From contig NC_037648.1 in NCBI RefSeq assembly GCF_003254395.2, positions 971,868 through 1,035,867 on the forward strand: a stretch of 64,000 nt of DNA. The letters run 5' to 3'. The notes below the pieces were generated by a model. The model saw nothing but the letters and a program-made list of their open reading frames with translations. It was not told the DNA's origin and did not search any database. This document shows, piece by piece, positions 36,901-49,739 of this stretch. Position 1 is the stretch's first letter. Each line of letters begins with the position of its first letter. Source of the DNA: Apis mellifera. Lineage: Eukaryota > Arthropoda > Insecta > Hymenoptera > Apidae. A program made the position numbers and the translations under genes.

Positions 36901-37520
36901 TTGGATGTTAGGGGAAGGGAAGGGAATTTATTATAATGTTGAAGGTTAACTTTACAATTCTAAATTTTATCACGTTTGTTCAATTTATTGTTCAATAATA
37001 TTCTATTCTAATTAATAATCGAGAGAACGTTGATATATTCGTATCGTTTTATTCGTGTAATAACGCATTGGATTCCTCGAGAGAATTATTAATATTTGTA
37101 ATAATAATATTTATTTTATTTACGGTACGATGATATAATTTATTTATTAATGATTAAGGGTGGAGAGAAGAACCGATTCCAGGTGTAATAATTATCACCG
37201 ATTGTAAAATGAGAAAAATTTAAATTCTTCGTTCAAATGACGGTCTACATGAAACTCATTTCTATCTTAGCTTTAGAGATTGCGTTTATTTCGGCTGGAG
37301 AGAAAAAAAAAGAGAGAGAAGAAGAAAGAAAAAAAAAATGTTCCCTCGAGGTAAAGGAAATTGCAATTTAGCCTCTGCATGGCGGCTTTGCCGGTTTCGA
37401 ACCTTGAATTACTTCTTGCTAACGGTATCGCGTACGCTTTTCACTTTTTAGAAACGTTTGAAACAAGATTCTGTTCCTTAGATTGAAAATTATACAAAAA
37501 ATATTAATTATTTGATTGTT
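36901..37520. other. AT-rich non-coding stretch
   Basis: No gene or repeat of note. A purine-rich patch lies at 37302-37338. Confidence 0.6.
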
Positions 37521-37556
37521 AGAGAGAAAGAGAGAAAGAGAGATAGATAGATAGAT

Positions 37557-37626
<70 letters not shown>
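37521..37626 (+). repeat. GA microsatellite with GATA units
   Basis: GA repeats interrupted by AA and by three GATA units near 37541-37556, then a near-perfect GA run to 37626. Confidence 0.95.
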
Positions 37627-37629
<3 letters not shown>

Positions 37630-38280
37630 GTTTCAAAATCATTATTTGATTCCAAAGAGACCTAGCTTCACATATTTTTGTAAAGTTGATTGTTTCTTAG
37701 TTAAAGTATCTTAGTTATTCCAAGTTGATTGAAGATATTATACATATTTTCTAAAATATAATAAGTGAAAAATTGGAAAACATTTTAACTTAAATTTATA
37801 CAAGGAGAAGGCAATTATAATTCCTGCAAGATAAATGCAAGTAAACGAAAAGTGAACTCTTAAACTTTTTAAAACTAATTTAAAAAGTTGGTGAAACCAA
37901 CGGTATAGGTTATGAGGTTACGAGTTCAATGTCGACGAGTAAGAAAAGAGAGAGATTTTTAATTCTACTTTTGCGCGAAGTATCCTTATTATTGCATACG
38001 TATTGTTATTATAGATTAAAATTGAATTTACGATTTTAATCATTAGTAATTTCCATCACGGGAAATTCTTTATTTACAAAAGTTTCCACTTCGAACGAGT
38101 AATTAAAAAAAAAAAAATTTGATTATAAATTTCTGAGGAACAAAGATGTTATATATATAACTTAATTTAATCTCACGGAATTATATAACCGTACGCGTAT
38201 CTAAATTTCACTTTGTTGCCAAGATAACAGATAAATATTTCTCTTTTTCAATTCCCTTGCGCGAGAGTGGTCTCATTTAG
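37627..38280. other. AT-rich non-coding stretch
   Basis: Nothing recognisable. Confidence 0.6.
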
Positions 38281-38880
38281 TAGTTTTACCATGAAATTTT
38301 AATCTAATCCTAATCTGACACGTCACATCTGCTGTCGCTGCGCGTTTCTTTTTCCTTCCTTCTTTTTTTACGCGATATTTCATTAATGCTTACCTCGAGG
38401 AATCGGACCACTTTTGTCGGAAAATGACGCGGAAAACACAGGTTTTCGATCGTTCAACCTGCGTTCAATGCAGCTCTAATGCCACGTCGTTGAAAACCCA
38501 TGCCACTCTCCAATTAAACCCCTTTGATTCCGTGCATGTGGACTCCGCCCACCTTTTTGTCCCCTCAACGATTTTCACATCGATCGGCGCAATGTGCGCG
38601 GTTCGCGGAAATGTTTCGTATTTAGAAAATTGAAATTTGAGGTTAGACCAACTCGTTTCCAACCACCTTTCGAAATTGTACGAACGAAGAATCCACGATG
38701 AATACAACGTGATCGGTTGTGAGACTGTCAACAGGATATAATGGATGGAATAATGGAATGACGAAGGAAAATTTACACCTAAACGTTTGTTATAAATATG
38801 GGCGAAGGAAAGAGTGGATCTGACAGGTGTGATTATTATCGTGATTAAAATTATTACTTGATTGAACAAGAATAACGTAT
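38281..38880. other. GC-richer island with a 134-codon minus-strand frame
   Basis: The minus frame 38465-38869 is open, and a donor-like CTCGAGGTAAGC lies further on at about 38396, but a stop separates them. The plus frame 38424-38633 overlaps on the other strand. No domain recognised. More likely a composition effect than an exon. Confidence 0.25.
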
Positions 38881-39990
38881 GTGTAACTTTACGTACAGTA
38901 TCGTTAATAACACATCTAAACGACTTTCATTTAATATAATAATTATTGTTTCTCAAATGTTACACAATTTTCTTCGAAAAACAATTCCTTCTTTTAGAGC
39001 AAATATCTATAAGAAGAAGTGCAAGTTCGAGAAACTCTCTTACGCTTGCTCAACCCGGCTTAAGACCTCGAGAGTTGTAGAGTTTAAACCACACTTGCAA
39101 CACAATCACTCCTTCAGCCTCTTCTTCTCTCACAACTATCCACCGTGCTCGAAAAACCTTTTTTTCCTCGAGAAGCATTTATCACTCGCCTCATATTCGC
39201 CTTTCTTCGCTGGAACAAAGTGTGTCGCGTAACAACGAGAGTAACACGGCAAAAGCCCTTTTCGGCTTTCGACCGAGTCCTTCGCGAATTCATGAAAACG
39301 CATCCAAGCGTTGCTTTTGAACCTCCGCAAAAATACCCCGCTTTCTCCTCTATTTTTCCAAATGTCGGTCATCCCGTAATGACTCGTTCCACGATTTACG
39401 TAATTGCGTAGCCACAATTCGCGAAAGTAAAAATTTTTTCCCAGATCTCCACTCTCTCGAGATTTCAGTCGTGCAAACAGAGACGGCAGAACTAGAGAGA
39501 GAGAGAGAGAGAAAAAATAACCGTTCAGGGAATTTGATGTCATAATAAGGATTAATGGAGGGTAATTAATTAAAAAAAAAAGAAAAAAGAGATAAAGGAG
39601 ATTCTACAATAGATATCGTAATGTGAAATTTAATAATTGGTATATAGTCGATGACGGTAATAACAATACCGTGTATATTATCCAACTTCAATGGTCAACT
39701 CGAATCTACCTATTCGAATGCTATCTTTACACGTTGAATCAAATAGGTAAACTTCTCGATGTGGGTTAATGGAGGCAACCGTTTATTCGAACATCACTGA
39801 TCACGAAAAATCTTATGTCGTTTGACACTTGCAATCGTTACTTAACCAACGTTAATATCGCACAGATCACACATTGTATCTTTTTACAGATATTTAACAA
39901 TTATGATTTTATTTTACTTCACATTTCCAAAGATTGCATTCTAATTTATTACGCACTTTTAAACTAGCTAATATTTTGAGTATACTGGAC
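38881..39990. other. Mixed stretch with conflicting open frames
   Basis: The block 38990-39420 is GC-richer and open on both strands (38879-39232 and 39145-39411 plus, 39136-39543 minus). No domain, no splice pair. A GA run lies at 39495-39511. Confidence 0.35.
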
Positions 39991-39996
39991 AGTCAT

Positions 39997-40080
39997 CCGA
40001 ACTCGTCCGATTTTTCCCGAGCTCACCCGAATTCTAGAGAATACACGAACCGAACCGATCTTTTCCGAACTCGACCGAAT
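39997..40080. repeat. Three copies of a CCGARCTC-NCCGA motif
   Basis: CCGAACTCGTCCGATT (39997), CCGAGCTCACCCGAATT (40017) and CCGAACTCGACCGAAT (40065) share the same 14-16 base pattern within 84 bases, with a looser CCGAACCGATC at about 40050. It may be a repeated factor-binding site or a short degenerate tandem repeat. Confidence 0.6.
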
Positions 40081-41690
40081 ATGATCGGATATCCGTACGT
40101 TACGTGACACGAACATACGTAAATTATCAAGATATTAATACTAGATATTTCTCGTTGAATTATTGAAAATAATACGAGACAAGTTGAATTAACAAGTGAT
40201 TCTATGAAGGGAAATTTTTTCGCGAGCCTGGTCAAAAACGTTCGGCGACTACCGTGAAGAAAGGTTTGAGAGAAAAAAAAGTTGGCAGCTATTACCATGC
40301 TTTTTAATTGGGCTTGCGTATAATGACTAGCGCGAACGATTTTTTGCGCGCACGAGAACTTGCTTGCCAATTTTTTTCTCCTCTTTATAAAGCTGTTCGT
40401 AGGAGGAGGAGGAAGAGGAGAGATCAAGGGAAAAGCTGAATAGTTGGAAAGATGTTAAATATCTTTTTTCCCCTCTTAGTTGATTACTTTGACCAATGCT
40501 CTTGACTACGTTGTACTCTTTTAAAATCAAAACGATAAAAAAAAAAAACGTACGGAAAAAATCGAATATTCGATCGATTTATCTCTCATAATATCTTTAA
40601 CTTTTATTCTTAAAATTTTCCAATATTTTTTGGAGAGTGGATATTGACTTGAAAAAAGATTGATGAACTTGGCACAGTTAAAGTTCATAATGGATTACAG
40701 AGGATGGAATATAATTTCAACTTTTCAGAAATCAAAACAAAATCACGATTCATAATTTAACGAGTAAGTAATGGTAAGTAATCGCTGCACGCTAGACAGA
40801 TTCTAAAGTTTCTGAAAGTTTGAAAGCCAAGTTTTTTTTCTTTTTTTAATGTCAGAACTATATAATATGGCATTAATCTCCAACCTCCAAAGGATACTTA
40901 GCGGAAATTGCTCAACGTCATCAAGAAATCGGTTTAAAGGGGAAAAAGTGTACTATGGTTAATCCGTAAATATACGATTTTCTTAAGTAAACAATCTAAT
41001 TAAACCGGTGTACGTTACGTGAGTACTGCATACTATAGTGGATAATGGAAACCTTAGCGAGATAAATGCGAGCGTACTCTCTTCTCTCTCTCTCTCTCTC
41101 TCTCTTCTCTTCATAACCATTTTTACGTTCTATCGAAGCTTTCCCTCTTATCAAATCGCGTGCATAATCCTCTAAAATCGTTCTTTTTTAATCTTTTTTA
41201 ATATTAATCTTTTTCTCTCTCTCTCTCTTTATTTTTATAAAACTTTAAAGAGGCAGAAAATAAATGATCGATATATACGAACGCGTTACATAATGGAAGA
41301 TTAAATTTTTATGGTTTTCTCGTTATCGCATTTTGATGCAACATAATAATCGATACTCTTTTTTTTTTTTCTTTCAATATATATTTACAATAATAATTTA
41401 ACAATTTATTCATCGAAGACAAATTGAAGAAACGATATCGATCGATCCTAATATTAAACCAAGAAAAAACAAACTCGAAAAATCGAAAAGAAAGAAAATA
41501 CTAAAATACAAATACAAATATCTTTTTTACATCAAATTTTCGGGTGAAAAGGATTTACTACTCTACTTATTATCCCCTTAAAAATTCCTGCTCGCTTCTT
41601 AAGAAAAAAAAAAAAATCGCGCGTCTGGCGAGGTGAAAAGAGGAATCTTAATTATTTACGGGACGGAAATGACTCGTGATCTCTAAGCAA
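40081..41690. other. Mixed stretch with CT microsatellite
   Basis: A CT run lies at about 41078-41105. At 40764-40778 two GTAAGTAAT motifs stand in tandem, downstream of a TTTTCAG acceptor-like site, but the 35 bases between are AT-rich and not coding-like. No gene supported. Confidence 0.5.
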
Positions 41691-42060
41691 CATTCTCTCG
41701 ATCCGGGGATGTTTACATTTCCCGGTTGAACAGGGAAGAAAAAAGAAAGAAGGAAAGGGTTCCATGCCGGTCTGGACCTTCTATGGGCGGATATCGAGCG
41801 AGTCTACGGCAAAGAAGAATCTCGAGCTCTCCGGCCGAGAGAGAACGTTTACTCGAACGAGACGACGACGCCTTTGAAGCGCCCTCCCCCCTCTCCTTTT
41901 CTAAACGGCTAATTAACGAGGTTGGCCGCCTCGTTCAAGTAGTATACCCGCTTCTTAACCGATACGTGCCTCGTTATAGGCCGATTCCACCTCCTCGCAC
42001 GGCCGGCGTTCAATTATTCAAATACGCGTTGATCATTTTGCATTTAAGGGAGTGGAATTT
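41691..42060. other. GC-rich island with a 122-codon open frame
   Basis: The GC-richest few hundred bases of this part of the window. The plus frame 41726-42094 is Arg/Pro/Ser-rich without a domain and runs into AT-rich DNA. A CTAATTAACGAGG homeodomain-type site lies at about 41909. A regulatory island is as likely as an exon. Confidence 0.3.
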
Positions 42061-42439
42061 CTTTCTAAATTGGATAAAATTAATCGCGAATTGATTCCTT
42101 TTATTATTCCTTTTCTCTTCATTTCTTATCTTAAGATGCAGAAAAAAAAAAAGCGAAACAGTATTGAAAAAACGGTTTACAAACGTAGAGATCTGTGGAA
42201 GAGAAGGAAAGGATGGACAAAAAAAAAAAAGAATTTACTTTATCGCGTCTCACCGAGAGAGAAAATCCGATTTCCTTTCTTAAGGATTTCTTGCTCCCTG
42301 GCGAGAGGAGAAATAAAAGAGAATTGGGAGAATTATCGTTATTTGTCATAGTTAAACGTTTATCGTATTATTAAATTTTATTAAGGCTATTGTTGAAGAG
42401 AAGAAGGGAGAATTTAATTTACTATACTTTTTTTTTTCT

Positions 42440-42820
42440 TTTTATCAATTATTTTTATCGAAGTTGTAAATTAAAAATTGAATTGAAGAGATATTTCATC
42501 TTCGAAGAGATTTAAATTTATTTTTGTACTTTTTTGAGAGAGCTGTCAATTTACATATTTGAAGAAAGAAATATTTTCTTAAGATAGTTGCTTATCACTG
42601 GAAACTGATATTTTTTTTTTTTTTATTAGTTACTTTTATTAAGTTAGAAATTAAAAATTGAATTGAAGAGATTTAAATTTATTTTTGTATTTTTTGAGAG
42701 AGAGCTATCAATTTACATATATGAAGAAAGAAGTATTTTCTTAAGATAGTTGCTTATCACTGGAAACTGATATTTTTTTTTTTTTTATTAGTTACTTTTA
42801 TTAGGTTAGAAATTAAAAAT
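42440..42820 (+). repeat. Tandem duplication, unit about 161 bases
   Basis: GTTGCTTATCACTGG occurs at 42588 and 42749, and most of the intervening unit is nearly identical. The first copy has about 20 extra bases around 42500. Each copy ends in a long T tract. Confidence 0.9.
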
Positions 42821-43479
42821 ATAAATATGGTTTTGATTCGTTCCCTTAGATTGAATGCAATTAACGAGGATATTGTAAATTTAATCATTGAGTAGCTTAG
42901 TTAAGATGGAAAGACACGTTCGAAGTGTGCCATACTGTTAGGATTATAGTTAGTTGGAAGTTTGTTTTGGATTAGTTCGCAGTTTACGATGCAGCTTAGC
43001 ATAGAGTTTCTTTGCCCTTAAGTACGTAGTTTGAGCGAATTTTACAGATTTAAAAGGGAATGACAAATCTTAATATCCCGTTTAGTTCCATCCTATTTCC
43101 ACGTTAACTGTAACTTCAACTTGGGAAAAAGTGAATCATTAAAAATTTAATAAAAAAAAAAAAATATCAAAAAAATTTAAGAGACGATTCCTCGCGAGAG
43201 AAATAAAATGAGAATGCAACAGTAATCGAAAAAATTCTTGATCAAAAAATTAGAAAACAAAATTTTTCCATTCTCCATTTTTTATCTCATTCCTTAAAAA
43301 AAAAAAATCACTTTAAACTTTCGAATAATTGAAATTTTCGATATATATATCGAAAAAAAAACCAGAGAAATTTTTACCATCTTTAAACCTTTTAATTCCA
43401 GTCCAATAATTTCCAGTCCATAATGAGAAAACGTGGAAAGAGTTCTTTTTCTTTCTTTTCTTTTTTTTTTTTTTTTTGA
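42821..43479. other. AT-rich non-coding stretch
   Basis: Ends in a T17 tract near 43460-43477. No gene supported. Confidence 0.6.
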
Positions 43480-43940
43480 TCACAGATGTGACAGTGGCGC
43501 ATGATACGTTATCAGAGGGACAGCAGGGTATATAGGATAGGAGCGAGACGAGATCTCGATTAAATTCACGATACGTGGCCACGGGAGAAAAGGGAGCAAA
43601 CAGAGAGGTGAATTTATTACGTCTGTTCTAGGCGTTTGCTGTCCACTGTCCTCCAAGCAAACGGAGAAAATGACGGTGAAACGCGCATGCCTCGATTCAC
43701 GGTCCGCGTAAATCTTACACCTGCGTGAAATCTGATTTCGAAACGTGGCGAGAGGGAAAGAGCGAGAGCGAGCGCTCTCAGAGCGCGCGCGACAGAGAGA
43801 GAGAGAGCGAGAGAGAAATTTCATATAACTGGAACGTGCTTGTTATTTATGCGGAAAAGGAAGGAGGGAGGGGGTGCGTGCATTTGGCCTGCAAAAATCG
43901 ATTTCTCCCGCGAGCCTATTATACACGGTGTATTTGAGCG
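43480..43940. promoter_or_regulatory. GA-rich, CpG-rich island
   Basis: GAGAGCGAGAGCGAGCGCTC and GCGCGCGC stretches lie at 43750-43820, combining GAGA-type elements with CpG. Frames overlap on both strands (43480-43824 minus, 43725-43937 plus). It resembles the island at 14575-15340. A regulatory role is inference. Confidence 0.3.
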
Positions 43941-44604
43941 AAAAGTATTTGGAAATAATTATTCGAACGAGATAAATCGAAAGAATTGTTTTATCCGTAA
44001 ATAATAATTTTCCTCGTCGACAAAACGATCTATATCTTTACGTCATTTGTATATCGCACGATTAAAATGATAAAAAGATATACTTTGGATTTTTCGTCTC
44101 TCTAGAATCATTAAAAAAAAAAAATACCAGCGACGCGCTTTAATACTCGGGTATTATATGGTTGGCAATTCTGACCAGCCTGTGTTGTCGATGTTTGCAT
44201 CGAGGATAGTTGAAATTCTAGGGATAATCTAGGTAAACATCGAAACGATGAAATCATCCGTGAAAAACGTATTTCCACCGATCCGAAATTACCGATTTCG
44301 CTTCTCCCGTTTGAATGAGTAGACAAGGCCTGCCTCCCTTCCCCCTCCCTCCCCCCCAAGCCGATAGAGGATAAGCAGAAACGCGGTATAATGGAAATGA
44401 TGGAATATTTAGATTGGCATGATGCATTATGCGCTATGAAATATTTATGCCGGAATTATGAAACATATTACGTGTCTGTAAGGATAAACAGTGTGACTCT
44501 TGAGATCGCTATTATGATAACGCGACAATGGCGAGTTACGATGTATCATCTGTCAACAGTCGAACGTTATCTACCCGTATCTGTAACAACGATCAAATGT
44601 CACT
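43941..44604. other. Mixed stretch, no gene recognised
   Basis: A CCCTCCC pyrimidine tract lies at 44335-44358. The short plus frame 44391-44645 runs into the next tandem array. Confidence 0.45.
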
Positions 44605-44995
44605 TTTATATATTTTCCACTTACAAGATCATTTCTTTCCATTGATACTAGATAAATTGAAAATGTGTATATATATACATATATAGTTTCAGGAATAATT
44701 AGTGAGAATAATTCTAGTGATATTATTTATTACTAGAGATTCGATTGAAATACCCTAGAAACGTATTTGTGTACTCTCTATTTATGGGACAAGATCATTT
44801 CTTTTCATACTAGTAGATTAATTGAAAATGTGTATATATATATATATATATATAGTTTCAGGAATAATTAGTGAGAATAATTCTAGGATATTATTTATTA
44901 CTAGAGATCCAATTGAAATACCCTAGAAACGTATTTGTATACTCTCCATTTATGGGACAAGATCATTTCTTTTCATACTAATAGATTAATTGAAA

Positions 44996-45065
<70 letters not shown>

Positions 45066-45320
45066 TCAGGAATAATTAGTGAGAATAATTCTATTATTTA
45101 TTACTAGAGATCCGATTGAAATACCCTAGAAATGTATTTAATGGTATCGTGATGGTATCAAATGTCACTTTTGTGTACTTTCCACTTACGAGACAAGATC
45201 ATTTCTTTTCATATTAGTAGACTAATTGAAAATGTGTATATATATATAGTTTCAGGAATAATTAGTGAGAATAATTCTAGTGATATTATTTATCACTAGA
45301 GATCCGAATGAAATATCCTA
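44605..45320 (+). repeat. Four-copy tandem array with expanding TA tract
   Basis: GTTTCAGGAATAATTAG recurs at 44686, 44855, 45063 and 45249. Each copy holds ACAAGATCATTTCTTT, GAAAATGTGTATATA, then the landmark and CTAGAGATCCGAT-type sequence. The TA tract before the landmark has grown to about 31 units in the third copy (45001-45062) and is short in the others. Confidence 0.93.
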
Positions 45321-46380
45321 GAAACGTATCATTTAACGGTTATCACGATACATAGATCGTTAATCAAAACATTTGTAATTACACTAATGTTTGGATATCG
45401 AGTTTCACTCGCCTATAGTTATATCGCCTATAGTGATTTTAATCCACGATTTTGAAGCGATGTCGTAAAACTCGTATTTTAAGTGGAAAAGCTTTTAACG
45501 CAATTTTCGTAAGTTATCATAAATCGAAGTTGGAAGTTATCTGCTGTATTGTGCACGATCCTCGTAAAGATGGAGTAAATGTCAGAGGAATGCCAAGAAA
45601 ACGGTTCTGGGAAGCTCTGAGAAGATAGAAGAGAGGGACAGAGACAGAGATTAAGATGACATTAGACGACAAAGATATTTTTTTTTCCTTTTAGAAAAGT
45701 TTAGGAAAGGAAAAGCGAAAACTTCTCTCAAAAGTAAAGTTTGGATTATAGGGATCTATCAATAGGGAATAATACCAATTGTAAAAATTCTAAAAATATA
45801 AGAAATTTAAATCGTATTTTTTTTAATCGTTATATTAAAAAAAAATAGTCTCGCTTATTTAAAAATTTAAAAAAACCTGAACATCATCATCAGAGTATCC
45901 AATTTGGACTAATTTATGGTTATTCAAGCTTGAAAATGAGGAAATAAATTTTTTTGGACCAAGACACATACATATATATATATTTATAGAAATAATTTAT
46001 AGAATAATTTCGTCCGTTTCGATCTCTTGATAAAATCAACCCCATGGGGATAAAATTACCCATTTTTTTTTTTTTTCAATAAACAGGCTAAAATTGACTC
46101 AACAGGACTCACAATTCGGCTATAAATTAAATCCTCCATCCACCGCCATCCAATGGCCGTTCATTCAAAGAGATAAGTGACACTATTTTTTGGACGAAAT
46201 CCAGAGGACCGGAGGATTCTTTATTACCGAATTTTATACGTGACCTTTCGTCGCTTCCCATTCGAATCTTAACGACTCCCCCTCTCCAAATTTCATACAG
46301 CAACATCCTTATCCTTATCCACATCATTATCTTTTTATCTTTCAATTTCCAATCGAAGAAAAATCAAATTTATCCAAGAA
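45321..46380. other. AT-rich non-coding stretch
   Basis: Contains a short direct repeat ATATCGCCTATAG-like at 45411-45437. No gene supported. Confidence 0.55.
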
Positions 46381-46705
46381 ATGAGAAATCGTTCGTATCG
46401 TGACGCATGCGCACCATGCGCGAATAGGAATTTTTCTAAACTACTACTACAACGCCGCAGCAACGCTTATCTCGTCCGTTGCGAAGCAAATAATACTTGG
46501 AGGCCCTGCCACGCTTATGAAAGAATTAATAATCGCAAAATGGAGTTTTACGACGCACTCTGCGAGCTTCATAACACGCATTACACGAGAAACCATTCGC
46601 ACTTTTTGAAGAGAAATACGAATCTCTTTAAATATATATATATATATATATAATGAAAATATTTTCTTCGAATTTTCAAAATCAAAGTTTCCCCGTTTTT
46701 TCTGT
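46381..46705. other. GC-richer island upstream of the candidate microexon
   Basis: Balanced sequence to about 46610, with overlapping open frames in two plus-strand registers, then a TA repeat (46633-46652). No domain recognised. Confidence 0.35.
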
Positions 46706-46710
46706 TACAG

Positions 46711-46745
46711 AAATTGGAGTACCGAAATACATGCAGCTCGTGAAC
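46711..46745 (+). CDS. Candidate 35-base microexon
   Basis: A strong pyrimidine-rich acceptor, CCCCGTTTTTTCTGTTACAG, ends at 46710. A full GTAAGT donor starts at 46746. Of the three frames, one is blocked by TGA. The most protein-like reads IGVPKYMQLVN after two leading bases that would complete a codon begun in the preceding exon. The exon would enter two bases short and leave in phase 0. If real, it would place this part of the window inside a long intron-rich plus-strand gene. The protein is not recognised. Confidence 0.35.
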
Positions 46746-48460
46746 GTAAGTTCTACTTATCCTTCTTAATTTAATTATAAATATCTTGAATACGAAAAGC
46801 GCGATCCATTTATCACGCGCGTGAATTGCACGGTTTAATAATACGTTAATGACACGGTGGACGAGGAATGAATTGGATAATTATGTTATCTCGGTTATCG
46901 CGATAAATTATGAGAAATTAGCCCAAGCCTGGTGAACCTGGTAATTTTACAACGGCATACACCTCGATATTCTAATTCTATTCTTACCGCCAATATTTAA
47001 CCGCGCGTATATACAAAACATATATTTATCCTCCATTACAATAATTAATTATATCGTTACACTTAACGTTTATTAGATCGTAAATATACTTTCTTCTTTT
47101 TTTTTTTAACAACGATTTGTAATCTCAATTAGCAGATTAAAAAGGGGGATGCATAAAAATTCATGAGAATTTTCATTTCCATATTCGATTATATAAAAGG
47201 TTGATTGAAAGGAGTTTTGATTCAGTTTGCACAGGTGTGCCGATTGAACTCGGATGCAAATTTTTGGATTTTTTTTACGATGATTGAAAAGCACCGATTA
47301 TCCTAAGAAGGAAATTCATCGTTCCAATTTTATATTTAACCATAAATGCGTTAAATTTTGAAATAATTAATCCTGGTGGGGAGTATTAATTTTTTCTTTT
47401 TCCAGAATTTTATCCAGAATTATCGCTTTTAGAATTCGCCTTAAAAGATCACATCGTTCGAGCATATCGATACTTACCTTGAGAGCAATTATTAAAAATC
47501 GTCGATTCTTGGCATCGATTCTTTCGTTGTTATTATAGTTTTAATTGTTATTATTATTATTATATTAAGTCTCGAGTTTGTTTATTTATTAATCGAAGAA
47601 AATTGAAGCAAACTCGAGTGAATAATGGACTTAAAAATGTGCTTTTTCAAAATTGAAAATAATCGAAAAAAATGAAATTACAAAATATTTTGTAACAATA
47701 TATACTTTTTCATAACAATAATCACGAGTTAGAAATTTCAACAATTCCAAAGTTGACAGAGAAAGACAAAACGAAAGATAAACGAATTTCGATCGTAAAT
47801 TAATATTACTTAATTTTTCCAAAAATCTTTCGACAATATTCCAAGCTTGAACCTTTTTATTTTGAAATGAGAAACGAGTGCTGCGATACTCGTTAATTCT
47901 GGTTATTTTTTTTTTTACAATTCCTTTTTTTCCGAATAAAAAGATTGGACGGGTTGTTTGGCGACAAAATGGAGTATTTTCGCGCGCACCTTTCACTCGC
48001 AGACGCACACGTTGGGAAATATACTACGGCAGAGATATGTAAATCGCGGGGAGAAAGGTGGGACGAGCGTAGGGAATACTTCACTCTGATGCACTTCTCC
48101 CGTGAAACGTATGTTTGCATTTCGTATGGCGCGAATTATTGCCCCGTGTTTTTTGATATATCGCGCGCCACTCTCGTGATAATACGTATATGGGTACGTG
48201 AGAAACGATACTTGATAGCGAAAATTGCAATGACCCACAAACTGGAGACTGTATATAATATATATATATGTATATATATTGTGAGAGAAAAGATATTTTG
48301 AAAGTGAATGGAAAACGATATTTAATGATGAAATATAATACACTTTTGCCAAGTGGAATATCAAACCGGAGCAATAATGACGTTTGATTGGAATAAAATT
48401 TTGTTTTGGAATATAATTATCAATAATCACGAGATACGAGATATTCGGGAGAAATTTCAA
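46746..48460. other. Mixed stretch, probably non-coding
   Basis: A minus-strand donor-like TCTCAAGGTAAGTATCG lies near 47478-47490, with no coding frame before it. The block 47940-48200 is GC-richer. A 155-codon minus frame (47993-48460) crosses a TA microsatellite (about 48256-48270) and is rejected as a gene. Confidence 0.45.
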
Positions 48461-48469
48461 CTCAACATT

Positions 48470-49450
48470 TCTCCTAGCATTATTTTTAATTTTGCCAGAA
48501 AAATTATCTTTACTAACATCAAAGAATAAAAATATTGACTATTTTGCAACTGTAATTTCATTTTCTTCGATTATTTTTAATTTTGCCAAAAAAATTATCT
48601 CCACAATAATTTAACATCAAAAAATAAAAATATTGACTATTTTGCAATTATAATTTCATTTTCTTCGATTATTTTCAATTTTGCCAAAAAAATTATCTCC
48701 ACAATAATTTAACATGAAAAATAAAAATATTGACTATTTTGCGATTGTAATTTCATTTTCTCCGATTATTTTTAATTTTGCCAAAAAAAATTATCTTCAC
48801 TATCATTTAACATCAAAGAATAAAAATATTGACTATTTTGTAATTTTATTTTCTTCGATTATTTTCAATTTTGCCAAAAAAATTATCTTCACTATCATTT
48901 AACATGAAAAATAAAAATATTGACTATTTTGCAATTGTAATTTCATTTTCTTCGATTATTTTCAATTTTGCCAAAAAAATTATCTCCACAATAATTTAAC
49001 ATGAAAAATAAAAATATTGATTATTTTGCAATTGTAATTTCATTTTCTTCGATTATTTTCAATTTTGCCAAGAAAATTATCTCCACAATAATTTAATATC
49101 AAAGAATAAAAATATTTTACAATTATAATTTCGTTTTTTTTAATTTTTAATTTTAACAACAAAATTATCTCCATTTAACATCATTATCCTATCATTTAAC
49201 ATCAAAGAATAAAAATATTGACTATTTTGTAATTTTATTTTTTTCGATTATTTTTAATTTTGCCAAGAAAATCATCTCCACAATAATTTAACATCAAAGA
49301 ATAAAAATATTTTGCAATTGCAATTTCATTTTCTCCGATTATTTTCAATTTTGTCAAAAAAATTATCTCCACTATCAACATGAAAGAATAAAAATTTCGT
49401 TTTAATTTTGCCAAGAAAATTATCTCCATGATAATTTAACATGAAAAATA
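48470..49450 (+). repeat. Minisatellite of about ten copies, unit 91-99 bases
   Basis: The landmark AATATTGACTATTTTG recurs at 48531, 48629, 48726, 48825, 48916 and 49013, and then in degraded form to about 49450. Each unit also holds TTCGATTATTTTCAATTTTG and CCAAAAAAATTATCTCCAC. Copies in the middle are most alike; those at the right end have deletions. Confidence 0.93.
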
Positions 49451-49739
49451 AAAGTATTTTCCGATCACACGTCGAATTAATTGCTTTAATCAAATTGGTT
49501 GACAAACGTGTAATAAAAGGGAATTCAATTATTTGTTTCCGGATCGTTGACATTGTGCCATCCCAAATGTTTCAATTTTCGCATCTCTCCACGATACGTA
49601 AGTTGGTCGTTACGTGCATAAACTCGGGAAAGATTAATGCGTAGCACGTTTCAACTCGTTTACATCAGTGAACCATACGTTACGACATGTTAAACACGAG
49701 CGTGGTGTTAACAGCGCGTCCATGATATCCGTCCAATTC
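49451..49739. other. GC-richer stretch between two arrays
   Basis: No gene recognised. The short plus frame 49441-49644 begins inside the minisatellite. Confidence 0.45.

Noticed and set aside
38465..38869. 134-codon minus-strand frame near a donor
   Set aside because: A stop lies between the frame and the donor, the plus strand is open too, and no domain is seen.
47993..48460. 155-codon minus-strand frame
   Set aside because: It crosses a TA microsatellite and a low-complexity Tyr/Ile stretch, with no domain.
48470..49450. Regular repeats suggesting a CRISPR array
   Set aside because: Units are contiguous, AT-rich and lack unique spacers, and the sequence is eukaryotic in character.
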